Assembly (NCBI GenBank): GCA_964355075.1
Contig: CAYHCF010000015.1
Coordinates: forward strand, 1 to 64,000
Direction: 5' to 3'
Length of the DNA stretch: 64,000 nucleotides
DNA from: B1 sp964355075
GTDB lineage: Bacteria; Bacteroidota; Bacteroidia; UKL13-3
The notes under the pieces were generated by a model, which was not told the DNA's origin, made no database searches, and was given only the letters and a program-made list of their open reading frames with translations. The translations under genes and the position numbers were made by a program. This document shows, in pieces, positions 25,930 through 35,634 of the stretch (position 1 is the first letter of the stretch; every line of letters begins with the position of its first letter).

Positions 25930-26166
25930 ATGAAAGGTAAAACCGAAATTATAGTTGAAGGGTATCTTGATAAAAAATGGATGGACTGGTTTGAAGGTAT
26001 GGCAATTAGCTACGAGTGCGAAAACACCAGGCTTTCGGGTAATATAAAAGACGAAGCGCATCTACATGGGATACTAAATCAAATTCGAGATTTAAACTTA
26101 AAGCTTATTTCAATTAATGCAGCTGAAAAAGAGAATGATGAAAATGCACCTAACATTAAATTATAA
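25930..26166 (+). CDS. Small protein of an uncharacterised family, partner of the MalT-like regulator (copy 1)
   Basis: The 78-residue protein has no signal peptide or membrane segment. Its motif pattern is W-x-x-WFEGMAISY near 17-29, a central LSGNIKDEAHLHG and the C-terminal LNQIRDLNLKLISI. From memory, short proteins with a similar W-F-G ... D-x-A-x-LHG-x-L-x-x-IRDL signature are widespread in bacteria, but I know of no assigned function. The paralogue at 35719 shares all three blocks. The gene sits behind the terminator of the regulator and only 3 bp before the receptor start, so it is probably translated with the receptor. A regulatory or adaptor role is a guess. Confidence 0.65.
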   Translation: MKGKTEIIVEGYLDKKWMDWFEGMAISYECENTRLSGNIKDEAHLHGILNQIRDLNLKLISINAAEKENDENAPNIKL

Positions 26167-26169
26167 ATT

Positions 26170-28578
26170 ATGAAAAAAATAACTTTAACCTCACTGATAA
26201 TAGCCATGTTTACAACATTCGCTTTCAGTCAGAAACTAACTCAAACTGTAAGAGGGACTATACTTGATGCCGACAGTAAATTGCCTCTAATAGGTGCTAC
26301 CGTTAAAATACCTGGAACCAACCCGTTAATGGGAGCAACCACTAATGTTGATGGTAAATTTAGAATGGAAAACATACCCATTGGCAGAATTACATTAGAA
26401 TTATCTTATATGGGATATGAAGCCAAGACCATCTCCGACATTGTTGTAAACTCCGGTAAAGAGGTAGTATTGGATTTTGCGATGCAGGAATCGCTTGTAA
26501 AAATGAATGAAGTAGTTGTTAAAGCCAACAAAAATAAGGGAGAAGCAATGAATGAAATGGCGTTACTTAGTTCACGCTCCATTTCACCGGAAGAAACAAA
26601 GCGTTTTGCCGGTGGTTACGACGACCCCTCTCATATACTTACCAATTTTGCCGGAGTTGCAAGTACCAAGAGTGGAAACAACGACATTATTGTAAGGGGG
26701 AATTCGCCCAAATACATTCAATGGTGCCTGGAAGGTGTTGAAATTACAACTCCAAACCATCAGGCCGACCAAAATTCCACAATCGGGGGATTTAGCCTGC
26801 TAAACAATAAATTATTAGCTACATCCGATTTTTATACCGGGGCATTTTCGCCAGAATATGGTGATGTGTTATCGGGTGTTTACGATGTAAAACTACGTGC
26901 AGGGAATAACGAGAAATTTGAGGCCATGGCGGGTGTTGGTATTATGGGCACTGACTTTACTGTTGAAGGACCGCTTAAAAAAGGGTATGCAGGTTCGTAT
27001 TTACTGAATTACAGGTTTTCAAACATTGGCTTAGTTCAAAGCCTTGGATTAGCTGATATACCCGGAATTTCTACCACATTTCAGGATGCTACATTTAAAG
27101 TAGTGTTGCCTACTAAATCATTGGGCACCTTTTCTTTATTCGGATTGGGTGGCTTAGATGATTTAAAAGTGGAAGATGTACAACAAAACATTTGGCAAAC
27201 CCCCGGAAACAATCAGATGATGCCGGATATTATTCAGGATTTCGATAAAAGTAATTTCATGGCAAATGTTGGGATGAATCACATTTTTACTGTTAATAGC
27301 AACAGCTATATTAAAACTTCCCTTACCTATTCGGGAGTGGGTTTAAATGATGATGTGTATGAGTCGCCAATCATTGTTACTGATACCCTTGGCAGAAAAT
27401 TGAATTATAGCAGCCGGATAAATACATCGAAATACATAGGTGCTTTGACTTATTATTTTAAAATCAATGCAAAAAACAAAATACAAATGGGTACAGATTA
27501 TTCAATTAATAATTATAAAACCAATCAAAGCCGGCTTGGCTTGGATGCAACTAACCGGTTTACCATATCAGATTTTAATGGAAATATAAATACTTTGAAA
27601 AATTTCATAAGCTGGAAGCACAGTTTCAATGACAATATCACTTTGGTATCCGGATTTCATAATATGAATGTTTTAATCAACAATAAGAGTACGCTTGAAC
27701 CCAGAATAGCTGTAAACTGGAGGCTAAATAATACCAGTTCGATTCACGCAGGGTATGGCAAGCACAGCACGATGGAAAAAATTCACAACTACTTTACAAA
27801 GGTTCAACAGCAAGACGGAAGTATAACTGAACCCAATAAAAACCTCGATTTACTGAGAGCAGATCATTATGTTGCTGGATACGACAAAAGCTTTACCGGA
27901 AATTTAAGGGCTAAGATTGAAGTTTACTACCAGTCTCTTTACCATCTGCCTGTTGAGGATAATGATTCAAGTTATTATGCAACCATTAATGAAGGTTCAG
28001 ACTTTAGAAACGTTGCTTTGGTAAATAAAGGAACCGGAGAAAACTACGGTATAGAAATTACGGTTGAGCGCTTCTTCAACAATCACTATTATTTTCTAAT
28101 AAACAGTTCGTTTTATAATTCAACATACAAATCGCTGGAAGGAGTTGAGCGGAACACAAAATTTAATAGCAATTACATGTTTAATATTTTATGTGGAAAA
28201 GAATTTGATAAGCTTGGAAAAAACCATAACAGGACCTTGTCTTTAAACACCAAAATATTTTTCAGTGGTGGTCAGAGATATATCCCACTGCTGCGTGATG
28301 CAAACCGAAATTTAGCTGTGGATCCTGCAAACAACCAATTTTGGGATTATAGCAAGGCATATACTAACACGCTTGATAATTTATTTAAATTAGTTATATC
28401 GGTGAGCTATAAAATTAACGGGCGCAAAGCTACGCACGAAATTTTTCTCGATTTGCCAAATATCACCAATAACCAGAGTAAAATGTCGGAATATTACGAT
28501 GCCGGTAAACCTACCAAAATTGGATATATAACGCAAATGCCATTTTTACCAAACATCATGTACAGGGTGTATTTTTAA
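26170..28578 (+). CDS. TonB-dependent receptor with CarboxypepD regulatory domain (copy 1)
   Basis: The 802-residue outer-membrane receptor imports an unknown substrate using TonB energy. The signal peptide is MKKITLTSLIIAMFTTFAFS. A CarboxypepD_reg-like domain follows (VRGTILDADSKLPLIGATV ... DGKFRMENIPIGRITLELS, about 28-110). The plug region carries SSRSISPEETKRFAGGYDDP and NNDIIVRGNSPKYIQW, then beta-barrel repeats rich in Asn and aromatic residues. The C-terminus ends in MYRVYF, the terminal aromatic of an outer-membrane barrel. The plug reads QWCLEGVE, where the two sister receptors have WRLEGVD or WRLDGIE, so an arginine is replaced by cysteine. It is highly similar to the receptor at 35957. 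No SusD partner is present. Confidence 0.9.
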   Translation: MKKITLTSLIIAMFTTFAFSQKLTQTVRGTILDADSKLPLIGATVKIPGTNPLMGATTNVDGKFRMENIPIGRITLELSYMGYEAKTISDIVVNSGKEVVLDFAMQESLVKMNEVVVKANKNKGEAMNEMALLSSRSISPEETKRFAGGYDDPSHILTNFAGVASTKSGNNDIIVRGNSPKYIQWCLEGVEITTPNHQADQNSTIGGFSLLNNKLLATSDFYTGAFSPEYGDVLSGVYDVKLRAGNNEKFEAMAGVGIMGTDFTVEGPLKKGYAGSYLLNYRFSNIGLVQSLGLADIPGISTTFQDATFKVVLPTKSLGTFSLFGLGGLDDLKVEDVQQNIWQTPGNNQMMPDIIQDFDKSNFMANVGMNHIFTVNSNSYIKTSLTYSGVGLNDDVYESPIIVTDTLGRKLNYSSRINTSKYIGALTYYFKINAKNKIQMGTDYSINNYKTNQSRLGLDATNRFTISDFNGNINTLKNFISWKHSFNDNITLVSGFHNMNVLINNKSTLEPRIAVNWRLNNTSSIHAGYGKHSTMEKIHNYFTKVQQQDGSITEPNKNLDLLRADHYVAGYDKSFTGNLRAKIEVYYQSLYHLPVEDNDSSYYATINEGSDFRNVALVNKGTGENYGIEITVERFFNNHYYFLINSSFYNSTYKSLEGVERNTKFNSNYMFNILCGKEFDKLGKNHNRTLSLNTKIFFSGGQRYIPLLRDANRNLAVDPANNQFWDYSKAYTNTLDNLFKLVISVSYKINGRKATHEIFLDLPNITNNQSKMSEYYDAGKPTKIGYITQMPFLPNIMYRVYF

Positions 28579-28838
28579 TACAAAAAGCGAAAATTTATCG
28601 ATGGAAAAACAATCTCAATATTATTTTTTAAAAAATAGTTCATTAACATGTAAATGGTCTATGATGTTAATTTTTCTTGATTTCTTTGTGAAAGAATTAA
28701 TCAATGTTTAAAAGAATAGTTCATATTTGGCAGTTTTGTATCGATATAACAAGTAAATTGAAGACAATAACCTGTAATTTGACTATTTATTAATCATTCA
28801 AAGTTGTCTTCCGTTGTAACTGAAATAAAGATGTAATT

Positions 28839-29408
28839 ATGAAAAATATAGTTTACAAAGTTCAAACAATTAGCGAACTACACGAAATCGTTGGTTTTGA
28901 AAAACCTAAACATCCATTAGTTACTGTAATTGACTACTCAAGAATAAAGGTTAATGATACTCCCGAATATGGTAGTTTTATATGTAGTTTTTATTCCGTT
29001 AATTTTAAAAAACATTGCAATTTTATTTATGGAAGACAATTTATTACCCGTACCAATCAAAATAAAGATGTCATTGTTCAGTTTGAAGAATTTATTACAG
29101 ATTATTTCAACTCTATCAAACTCAAAAATAATGGTATCCCAACTGTTAAGTATTGTGCAGAAACAATGAACCTTTCTCCAAACTATTTTAGTGACCTGCT
29201 TAAAAGCGAAACAGGAAAAAACACGCAGGAACATATTCATTTTCATTTATTGGAAAAGGCTAAAAACCTTCTTGTAAGTTCAAACTTGAGCGTTAGTGAG
29301 ATTGCTTACGAACTCGGCTATGAATATCCTCAAAATTTCAGCAAATTATTTAAAAAGAAAGTTGGAACTACACCAACAGATTTCCGAAACATAACAATCA
29401 ATAATTAA
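28839..29408 (+). CDS. AraC-family regulator, apparently missing the middle of its sensor domain
   Basis: The 189-residue protein has a complete AraC-type double HTH at about 98-189 (IPTVKYCAETMNLSPNYFSDLLK, then VSEIAYELGYEYPQNFSKLFKKKVG). Its N-terminal half is only about 75 residues. It begins like the sensor of Bacteroidota AraC proteins of about 300 residues (ISELHEIVGFEKPKHPLVTVIDYSRIKV ... FIYG). It then jumps directly to RQFITRTNQNK, a segment that in those relatives sits just before the HTH. The pattern suggests an in-frame loss of about 100 residues of the cupin-like core. The reading frame is intact and the HTH motifs are well kept. The gene is followed by a T9SS protein and a receptor, possible targets. 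Confidence 0.82.
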   Translation: MKNIVYKVQTISELHEIVGFEKPKHPLVTVIDYSRIKVNDTPEYGSFICSFYSVNFKKHCNFIYGRQFITRTNQNKDVIVQFEEFITDYFNSIKLKNNGIPTVKYCAETMNLSPNYFSDLLKSETGKNTQEHIHFHLLEKAKNLLVSSNLSVSEIAYELGYEYPQNFSKLFKKKVGTTPTDFRNITINN

Positions 29409-29439
29409 GTTTTAAACAAAAATAAAAAAAATAAAAATT

Positions 29440-30450
29440 ATGAAAAAAATCATTTTAACAGCTTTATTAAGTGGACTTATTTACAGTATTGGTGTTTGTC
29501 AGGGCCCGACATTGTATAATTATAATATTGTGCCAAACACCGGTGACATCCAGGTTTCATACCTGGTTGACACCAACGGGGTCACATTTAATAACACAGG
29601 CCCAAATTTTGTTTGGGATTATAGTAACCTAAATGTTACTGAAAATAAGGTTTATAGTTTTTTTGTCGCCCCTGAAACAACTCCCTATGAATTTTTCTTC
29701 AATAGTGCAACATTAGTAGGTACAGCAACCGATTACTATAGTTATTATTATGCAGATACTAATGAATATTCACGGTTAGGTAATGGATCTTCAAGTTATG
29801 TTATGGTCAGCGCTGACCCTTTGAAAATGTACGAATTCCCGTTTAATTATGGTGACCAAATGACAGATAGTATGTTTGCCACATATACATTAAGCAGCAA
29901 AATACATCAATATAGTGGTTTTAATTCACTCATAGCTGATGGCTGGGGAACATTAAAATTGCCAAAAAACACCTATTCGAATGTCCTGAGACTAAAAAGA
30001 ATTCAATATTTTAAGGATACTGCTTCAGGAGAAAACACAGAAACCTTCAATACCATGTACAGTTGGTATAATGGTATAAATAATTTCCCTTTATTACATG
30101 CTGGTTTTTATAAAAGATATACTTTTGGAAATCCAACTCCAACCATTAGTAATTATATTTATGTCTCTGAACTGACAGTGATCAATTCCATACCTTCTTC
30201 AATAAATGCTACTACGGTAAATATTTATCCAAATCCTGCTCATCATGAATTAAATATTGAATTAAATACCAAACAACGAGTAAATATTGTTATTACCTTA
30301 ATAGACTTATTAGGAAATAATGTTCGAACAATAAACACTCATGGTAAAGTTTTGAACACAATAGACATATCAAATCTTCCTAAGGGAATATATGCTGTTA
30401 AAATTATTTCAGGACTAGAAGTACAAGTTAAAAGAATAGTAATACAATAG
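29440..30450 (+). CDS. Secreted protein with T9SS type A sorting domain
   Basis: The 336-residue protein has a signal peptide (MKKIILTALLSGLIYSIGVCQ) and a roughly 230-residue beta-rich region. That region has many Tyr, Asn and Thr residues and no recognised enzyme motif. The last 75 residues are a type A T9SS domain starting IYPNPAHHELNIELN and ending in GIYAVKIISGLEVQVKRIVIQ. It should be carried across the outer membrane. It stands 31 bp after the AraC gene and 43 bp before a TonB-dependent receptor, so it may be a surface partner of that receptor. The function is unknown. Confidence 0.8.
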   Translation: MKKIILTALLSGLIYSIGVCQGPTLYNYNIVPNTGDIQVSYLVDTNGVTFNNTGPNFVWDYSNLNVTENKVYSFFVAPETTPYEFFFNSATLVGTATDYYSYYYADTNEYSRLGNGSSSYVMVSADPLKMYEFPFNYGDQMTDSMFATYTLSSKIHQYSGFNSLIADGWGTLKLPKNTYSNVLRLKRIQYFKDTASGENTETFNTMYSWYNGINNFPLLHAGFYKRYTFGNPTPTISNYIYVSELTVINSIPSSINATTVNIYPNPAHHELNIELNTKQRVNIVITLIDLLGNNVRTINTHGKVLNTIDISNLPKGIYAVKIISGLEVQVKRIVIQ

Positions 30451-30493
30451 TTTTGAAGAATAGTCAAATTATCCTTAATTAAAAAAAAGTTTC

Positions 30494-32842
30494 ATGAAAA
30501 TAGTGGCAAGAACAATTAGCCTGTTATTATTATTTGTTGCGAATATCGCTTTTTCACAAAATGTTACACAAACCGTAAAAGGAAAGGTTTTCGATAACGA
30601 AACTCAGGTCCCGTTGATAGGAGCAACTGTGGTTGTTTTGGGTACAAACCCATTATTGGGAGTTATAACAGATTTAGATGGAAATTATAAAATATCAAAT
30701 GTTCCCGTTGGTCGTTATAATATTCAAATCAACTATGTTGGTTATTATCCGGCAATCGTTTCCGAAATATTGGTAACATCGGGCAAAGAGGCAGTTATTA
30801 ATCCCGGATTAAAACAATCTATTACACAAATGAGTGAAGTAACTGTAAAGGCTTTTTCTCAAAAGGACAAACCAATAAATTCTATGGCATCAATAAGCGC
30901 ACGTTCATTTTCGGTTGAAGAAACTCAACGTTATGCAGGAGGCGTGGATGATCCTGCACGTATGGTTTCAGCATTTGCAGGCATAACTACGGGTAATATT
31001 GCATCCAATGCCATTGTTATCAGGGGGAATTCTCCTAAAGGTGTTTCCTGGAGGCTTGAGGGGGTTGATATCCCAAGTCCCAATCATTTTCCCGGTGCAA
31101 ATAATTCGAGTGGTGGTGGTATCGTTACTGTTTTCAGCAGTCAAATGTTGGCCAATTCCGATTTTTTTACAGGAGCTTTTCCCGCCGAATATGGCAATGC
31201 CCTTGCAGGTGTTTTTGACATGAAATTCAGAACAGGGAATAACGAGAAAAGAGAGCATACCTTTCAATTAGGTGTTTTAGGAATAGATTTAGCTTCGGAG
31301 GGACCATTTAAAAAAGGGAGTAAGGCTACTTATTTGTTTAATTACCGTTATTCTACCTTTGGTTTAATACAATCATTATTACCTGCTGATGCAGGACTGC
31401 CCATCTATCAGGATTTGAGCTTTAAACTTAATTTCCCGAATAAATTGGGTAGCATATCTGTTTGGGGGATTGGTGCATTAGATAATTTGCAAAAGCAACT
31501 AACTAGTGATTCTTCCAAATGGGAAAGTGAAAATTCCAGAAGTGATTTAGACTGGAAACTAAGCATGGGAGCTGCAGGAGTAACTAATAAATTATTTTTA
31601 GGAACGAAAACATATATTAATACAACAGTTGCTGCATCTGGCACACTTAATAGGCTGAAGGCTAAACGTATTGACGATAATTTAATTGCAAGGCCAAATT
31701 GGTCATTTGATGATAATTCAGGTAAAATCATTTTCAGTACATTTATTAACCATAAGTTTAGCAAAAGAAACACTTTAAAAACAGGTATTAATTATCACAA
31801 TTTGTTTTATAATTTAGATTTGAACAGCACAATTAATAATGTTCCTGAAACTTTTCAGAACTTTGTTAAAGAAAATGGTTATAGTAGTTTTTCAGAGTTA
31901 TATATTCAATCAAAATACGATATTACTGAAAATCTGACCCTAAATACCGGCATTAATACCAATTATTTTGCGCTGAATAACGATTTTTCGATTGACCCCA
32001 GATTAAGTGTAAAATGGCAATTATATTCAAAACACGCTTTAAGCTTTGGATTTGGAAAACACAGCCAGTTGGAAGCGTTAAAAATATACCTGGTTCACAA
32101 GAATATCAATGGAAACAAAGAATATCCAAACAGAGCGTTGGGTTTATCACAGGCACTACATTACATTGTTGGATACGATTGGCAAATTACAAATAATATA
32201 CGACTAAAGGTTGAACCCTATTATCAATTTCTATACAATATTCCGGGCAAACCCGGAAGTTCGTATTCATTAATTAATTTCACCCAGGAATGGACATTCA
32301 GGGATTCTTTGACAAATAATTCTCAAGGTAAAAATTATGGCATTGATGTAACTCTCGAGCGATTTCTAAATAAAGGCTATTATTTTTTGATAACTACTTC
32401 AATTTTCAAATCAGAATATCGGGGAGGTGATGGTATTTGGAGAAGTACAAAATTTGATAAACGATTTGTTGCTAATATATTATTTGGTAAAGAATTTAAT
32501 CTAAAAAATAATAAATTACTAGGGTTGAATGGTCGTTTCACCTATATGGGTGGTGATAGATTTAGCCCTGTATTAATGGCAGAATCAATAAAAGACAAAA
32601 CGGTTTATTATGATGATACAAAGGCATTTGATATGCAAACTCCGGCAACTAAATATCTTGATATAACGGTTACATACCGCATCAATAAAAAAAGATATTC
32701 AAGTGTATGGGCATTACAGATTAAAAATGTTCTGGGAGCTAAAAATTATGAAGGGTACGCATACTATTACAAAACAGGAACGATTGAAAATAAGGATTAT
32801 GCTGTAATACTTCCGGTTTTGAGTTATAAAATTGAATTTTAG
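30494..32842 (+). CDS. TonB-dependent receptor with CarboxypepD regulatory domain (third paralogue)
   Basis: The 782-residue outer-membrane receptor has a signal peptide (about residues 1-21) and a CarboxypepD_reg-like domain (VKGKVFDNETQVPLIGATVV ... GNYKISNVPVGRYNIQINYVG). The plug region has ARSFSVEETQRYAGGVDDP and NAIVIRGNSPKGVSWRLEG. A large beta-barrel ends in LSYKIEF. It is related to the receptors at 26170 and 35957 but more divergent, and no small WFEG-type protein precedes it. Instead it is preceded by an AraC regulator and a T9SS protein. The lack of SusD suggests a non-starch substrate, such as peptide, metal complex or another ligand. The substrate cannot be read from the sequence. 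Confidence 0.88.
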   Translation: MKIVARTISLLLLFVANIAFSQNVTQTVKGKVFDNETQVPLIGATVVVLGTNPLLGVITDLDGNYKISNVPVGRYNIQINYVGYYPAIVSEILVTSGKEAVINPGLKQSITQMSEVTVKAFSQKDKPINSMASISARSFSVEETQRYAGGVDDPARMVSAFAGITTGNIASNAIVIRGNSPKGVSWRLEGVDIPSPNHFPGANNSSGGGIVTVFSSQMLANSDFFTGAFPAEYGNALAGVFDMKFRTGNNEKREHTFQLGVLGIDLASEGPFKKGSKATYLFNYRYSTFGLIQSLLPADAGLPIYQDLSFKLNFPNKLGSISVWGIGALDNLQKQLTSDSSKWESENSRSDLDWKLSMGAAGVTNKLFLGTKTYINTTVAASGTLNRLKAKRIDDNLIARPNWSFDDNSGKIIFSTFINHKFSKRNTLKTGINYHNLFYNLDLNSTINNVPETFQNFVKENGYSSFSELYIQSKYDITENLTLNTGINTNYFALNNDFSIDPRLSVKWQLYSKHALSFGFGKHSQLEALKIYLVHKNINGNKEYPNRALGLSQALHYIVGYDWQITNNIRLKVEPYYQFLYNIPGKPGSSYSLINFTQEWTFRDSLTNNSQGKNYGIDVTLERFLNKGYYFLITTSIFKSEYRGGDGIWRSTKFDKRFVANILFGKEFNLKNNKLLGLNGRFTYMGGDRFSPVLMAESIKDKTVYYDDTKAFDMQTPATKYLDITVTYRINKKRYSSVWALQIKNVLGAKNYEGYAYYYKTGTIENKDYAVILPVLSYKIEF

Positions 32843-32914
32843 TTCAATCTGAACATAGAATTGAATCATTAAATAAAATTATACCGGTAAAGAAATATTT
32901 GTTAATTTGCACAT

Positions 32915-35602
32915 ATGCTTCTAACAAAACTTCATATCCCACCTGCCGGAAATAATATAGTTCATCGCCCGGATCTTTATGAGAAATTGAACATTGGACT
33001 AACCCGAAAACTTATCCTCATTTCGGCTCCTGCCGGATTTGGTAAAACGACACTTTTAAGTGATTGGATCAATCAGCAAAAGATTCCTACAGCATGGTTT
33101 TCTCTTGACAAAGGCGATAATGACCCGGTAGAATTTTTAAGTTATATCATTTCGGGAATACAAGGTATCAGCAAAGAATTTGGACAAAGTGCGCTCAAGC
33201 TGTTACATTCACCAAACAGACCATCCAGTGAATCTATCGTCAACCTGTTAATCAACGATATACTCAGCATCAGTAAAAACTTTTTATTAGTTCTTGATGA
33301 TTTTCATTTGATCAACAGCAGGGATACTTTTGAACTAATAACTTATTTATTAGAGCATATCCCTGATAATATACACCTTGTAATCCTGACCCGATCAGAC
33401 CCAACACTATCTGTTGCACGATTAAGAAGCCAGCATCAGCTACTTGAGTTACGTTCATCAGACCTGAGTTTTTCAGCAAATGATATTTCGATTCTGTTTA
33501 ACAAAAAGCTAAAGCTTGGCTTGTCCATTGAAGATGTTTATTCACTCGAAACCAAAACGGAAGGCTGGATTGCAGGCCTGCAATTAACAGCCTTATCCAT
33601 GCAGGGCCATGAAGATATTTCCGGATTTATTCAGGACTTTAAAGGAGATAACCGCTACATCATGGATTATCTGATTGAAGAGGTTCTAAAGGTTCAAACG
33701 GAGGACATCAAAGAGTTTTTATTAAAAACATCAACACTGGAGCAAATGTCTGCTCCTTTATGCAACTCCGTTTTAAATAGAAATGACAGTCAGTTAATTC
33801 TGGAACTTCTTGAAAAAAATAACATGTTTGTCATCCCTTTAGATGATGAGAGAAATTGGTACAGATATCATCACCTCTTTGCAGAATTATTAAAACAAAG
33901 GCTTCAACAAAAAAAGAAAGCAGACATTATTGATCTTCATAATAAAGCAAGTGAGTGGTTTAGGAATAACTCAATGCCTTTATTAGCGATTGAACATGCT
34001 CTGGAAACGAAGGATTTTAATAAAAGCATACAATTTCTGGGAGAAATAATAGAGATTCTTTGGGAAAGCGGACAGCATGCTGTTATTGTGAAATATGGTG
34101 ATTTATTCCCTGGTGAAATCATTAAGAAAAATGTTGAATTTTGTTTGTACTATTCATGGATATTAATTATAGCCGGTCAAATCCAGAAAGCTGAACCTTT
34201 ATTGTTGAGTGCTGAAAATATTACAAGAAAAAAAATTGATGATAAAAATTCATATCCTGATGATATTCGATATAATAAGAAATTACTCGGTAAAATTTCC
34301 GTTGCCTTTGCTTACCTCTACTCGATTACGGCAGACCCGGAAAAAACTTTTAGCTATGGTAAAGCAGCTATGCAAAACCTTTCGGAAGATGACCCTTTGT
34401 GGTTTAGCTGGGGATGGTACTCTGTTGGAATCGCAGAATCAATCAGGGAACATTTCAAGGAAAGTATCGGGGCTTATGAAAAAGCGCTGGAATATGGCAA
34501 AAAATCGGGCAACATCTATCTGATATCCACCATTGCCATTAATGTAGCTTATATTGAAACGCGCATGGGGCTTTATTCTTCTGCATACAAGAAATGTTCT
34601 GACCTGATCACGTTCATGAAAGAAAGTGGCTATTCGCAAATTGCCAAATCGGAACCCAGATATGCAGGGCTATATTCGTGTATTGCCGGTATTGAATGTA
34701 TGCGGTTAGATTTTGAGGAAGCTTTGGAAAACATAAAAATTGCATACAGCTTAAGCAAAAACGATTCCAACAATTCGTATAAAGTTATTGTGTTATTGGT
34801 TTATTCGCTTACTCTATACGGACTTGGGGATAAGGCCGGGATTATAAAGTTGCTCAATGAAGTAGAGGATATTATAAGACATAACAAAATTGCGCCAGCG
34901 GCAATGGCTATTTATATTGCCATGAAAGGGAGTATGCTAATTGAACAGAATGAATTTGAAAAAGCAAGTCACTTTTATAAGAAAAACGGGCTTGGCATCA
35001 ATAAAAAAATTTCCTATTTAGACGATCGTGGTTACTTTTCTTTTGTAGTATTACTGATATCGGAATTAAAATATAAGGAAGCAGAAAAAATTCTATCCGA
35101 ATTACACACGATGGCACAAGCCGCAAACAGGCTTGAAACACTTGTTGATGTGAAAATATTATATGCAATTTTGTATAAGCAAACAGGAAACAGAGATAAA
35201 GCGGTTGCCTCCTTGCTGGAATCATTGGAATATGCTGCGGATGAAAACATACTCATGTCATATATATTTTATTATGACAGAATAAATGATTTATTAAAAG
35301 AGGTATTTACACTACAGGCTACTACAAATACTAATATACCCAGGAAGTTAATTGATAAGCTAATAAATGCTTTGGAAAGAAAAGAAAAACTTAATAAAAT
35401 AAGTTTAGAAGCAGGATTAAGCGCCCGCGAACTCGACACACTAAAACTAATTGCAGAAGATTTATCAAATAAGGAAGTTGCTGATAAGCTTTTTATTTCA
35501 TTAAATACTACTAAAACGCATGTCAGAAATATTCTTCTGAAATTAGAAGTTGATAATCGCTCGCAGGCCGTAACTAAAGCAAAAGAACTGGGCATAATTT
35601 AA
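32915..35602 (+). CDS. MalT-like STAND ATPase transcriptional regulator, LuxR C-terminus (copy 2)
   Basis: The 895-residue protein is a paralogue of the regulator at 23121. The ATPase and arm region (about residues 1-332) is very similar between the two by eye, with Walker A APAGFGKTTLL, Walker B LLVLDDFHL and YRYHHLFAELLKQRL. The TPR-like sensor part (about 340-800) is clearly more different. The C-terminal LuxR HTH (LSARELDTLKLIAEDLSNKEV ... NTTKTHVRNILLKLEV) is again similar. This pattern fits paralogues that keep the same output but sense different signals. The gene is followed by a matching terminator, the second small protein and the third receptor of the module. Its likely target is the receptor at 35957, by position. 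Confidence 0.88.
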   Translation: MLLTKLHIPPAGNNIVHRPDLYEKLNIGLTRKLILISAPAGFGKTTLLSDWINQQKIPTAWFSLDKGDNDPVEFLSYIISGIQGISKEFGQSALKLLHSPNRPSSESIVNLLINDILSISKNFLLVLDDFHLINSRDTFELITYLLEHIPDNIHLVILTRSDPTLSVARLRSQHQLLELRSSDLSFSANDISILFNKKLKLGLSIEDVYSLETKTEGWIAGLQLTALSMQGHEDISGFIQDFKGDNRYIMDYLIEEVLKVQTEDIKEFLLKTSTLEQMSAPLCNSVLNRNDSQLILELLEKNNMFVIPLDDERNWYRYHHLFAELLKQRLQQKKKADIIDLHNKASEWFRNNSMPLLAIEHALETKDFNKSIQFLGEIIEILWESGQHAVIVKYGDLFPGEIIKKNVEFCLYYSWILIIAGQIQKAEPLLLSAENITRKKIDDKNSYPDDIRYNKKLLGKISVAFAYLYSITADPEKTFSYGKAAMQNLSEDDPLWFSWGWYSVGIAESIREHFKESIGAYEKALEYGKKSGNIYLISTIAINVAYIETRMGLYSSAYKKCSDLITFMKESGYSQIAKSEPRYAGLYSCIAGIECMRLDFEEALENIKIAYSLSKNDSNNSYKVIVLLVYSLTLYGLGDKAGIIKLLNEVEDIIRHNKIAPAAMAIYIAMKGSMLIEQNEFEKASHFYKKNGLGINKKISYLDDRGYFSFVVLLISELKYKEAEKILSELHTMAQAANRLETLVDVKILYAILYKQTGNRDKAVASLLESLEYAADENILMSYIFYYDRINDLLKEVFTLQATTNTNIPRKLIDKLINALERKEKLNKISLEAGLSARELDTLKLIAEDLSNKEVADKLFISLNTTKTHVRNILLKLEVDNRSQAVTKAKELGII

Positions 35603-35634
35603 ACCGATTCACCTTACAATCCTTTTATTAAGTA

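Noticed and set aside
28839..29408. Frameshifted AraC pseudogene
   Set aside because: The frame is continuous from start to stop and both halves are in the same frame. An internal deletion, not a frameshift, explains the short length.
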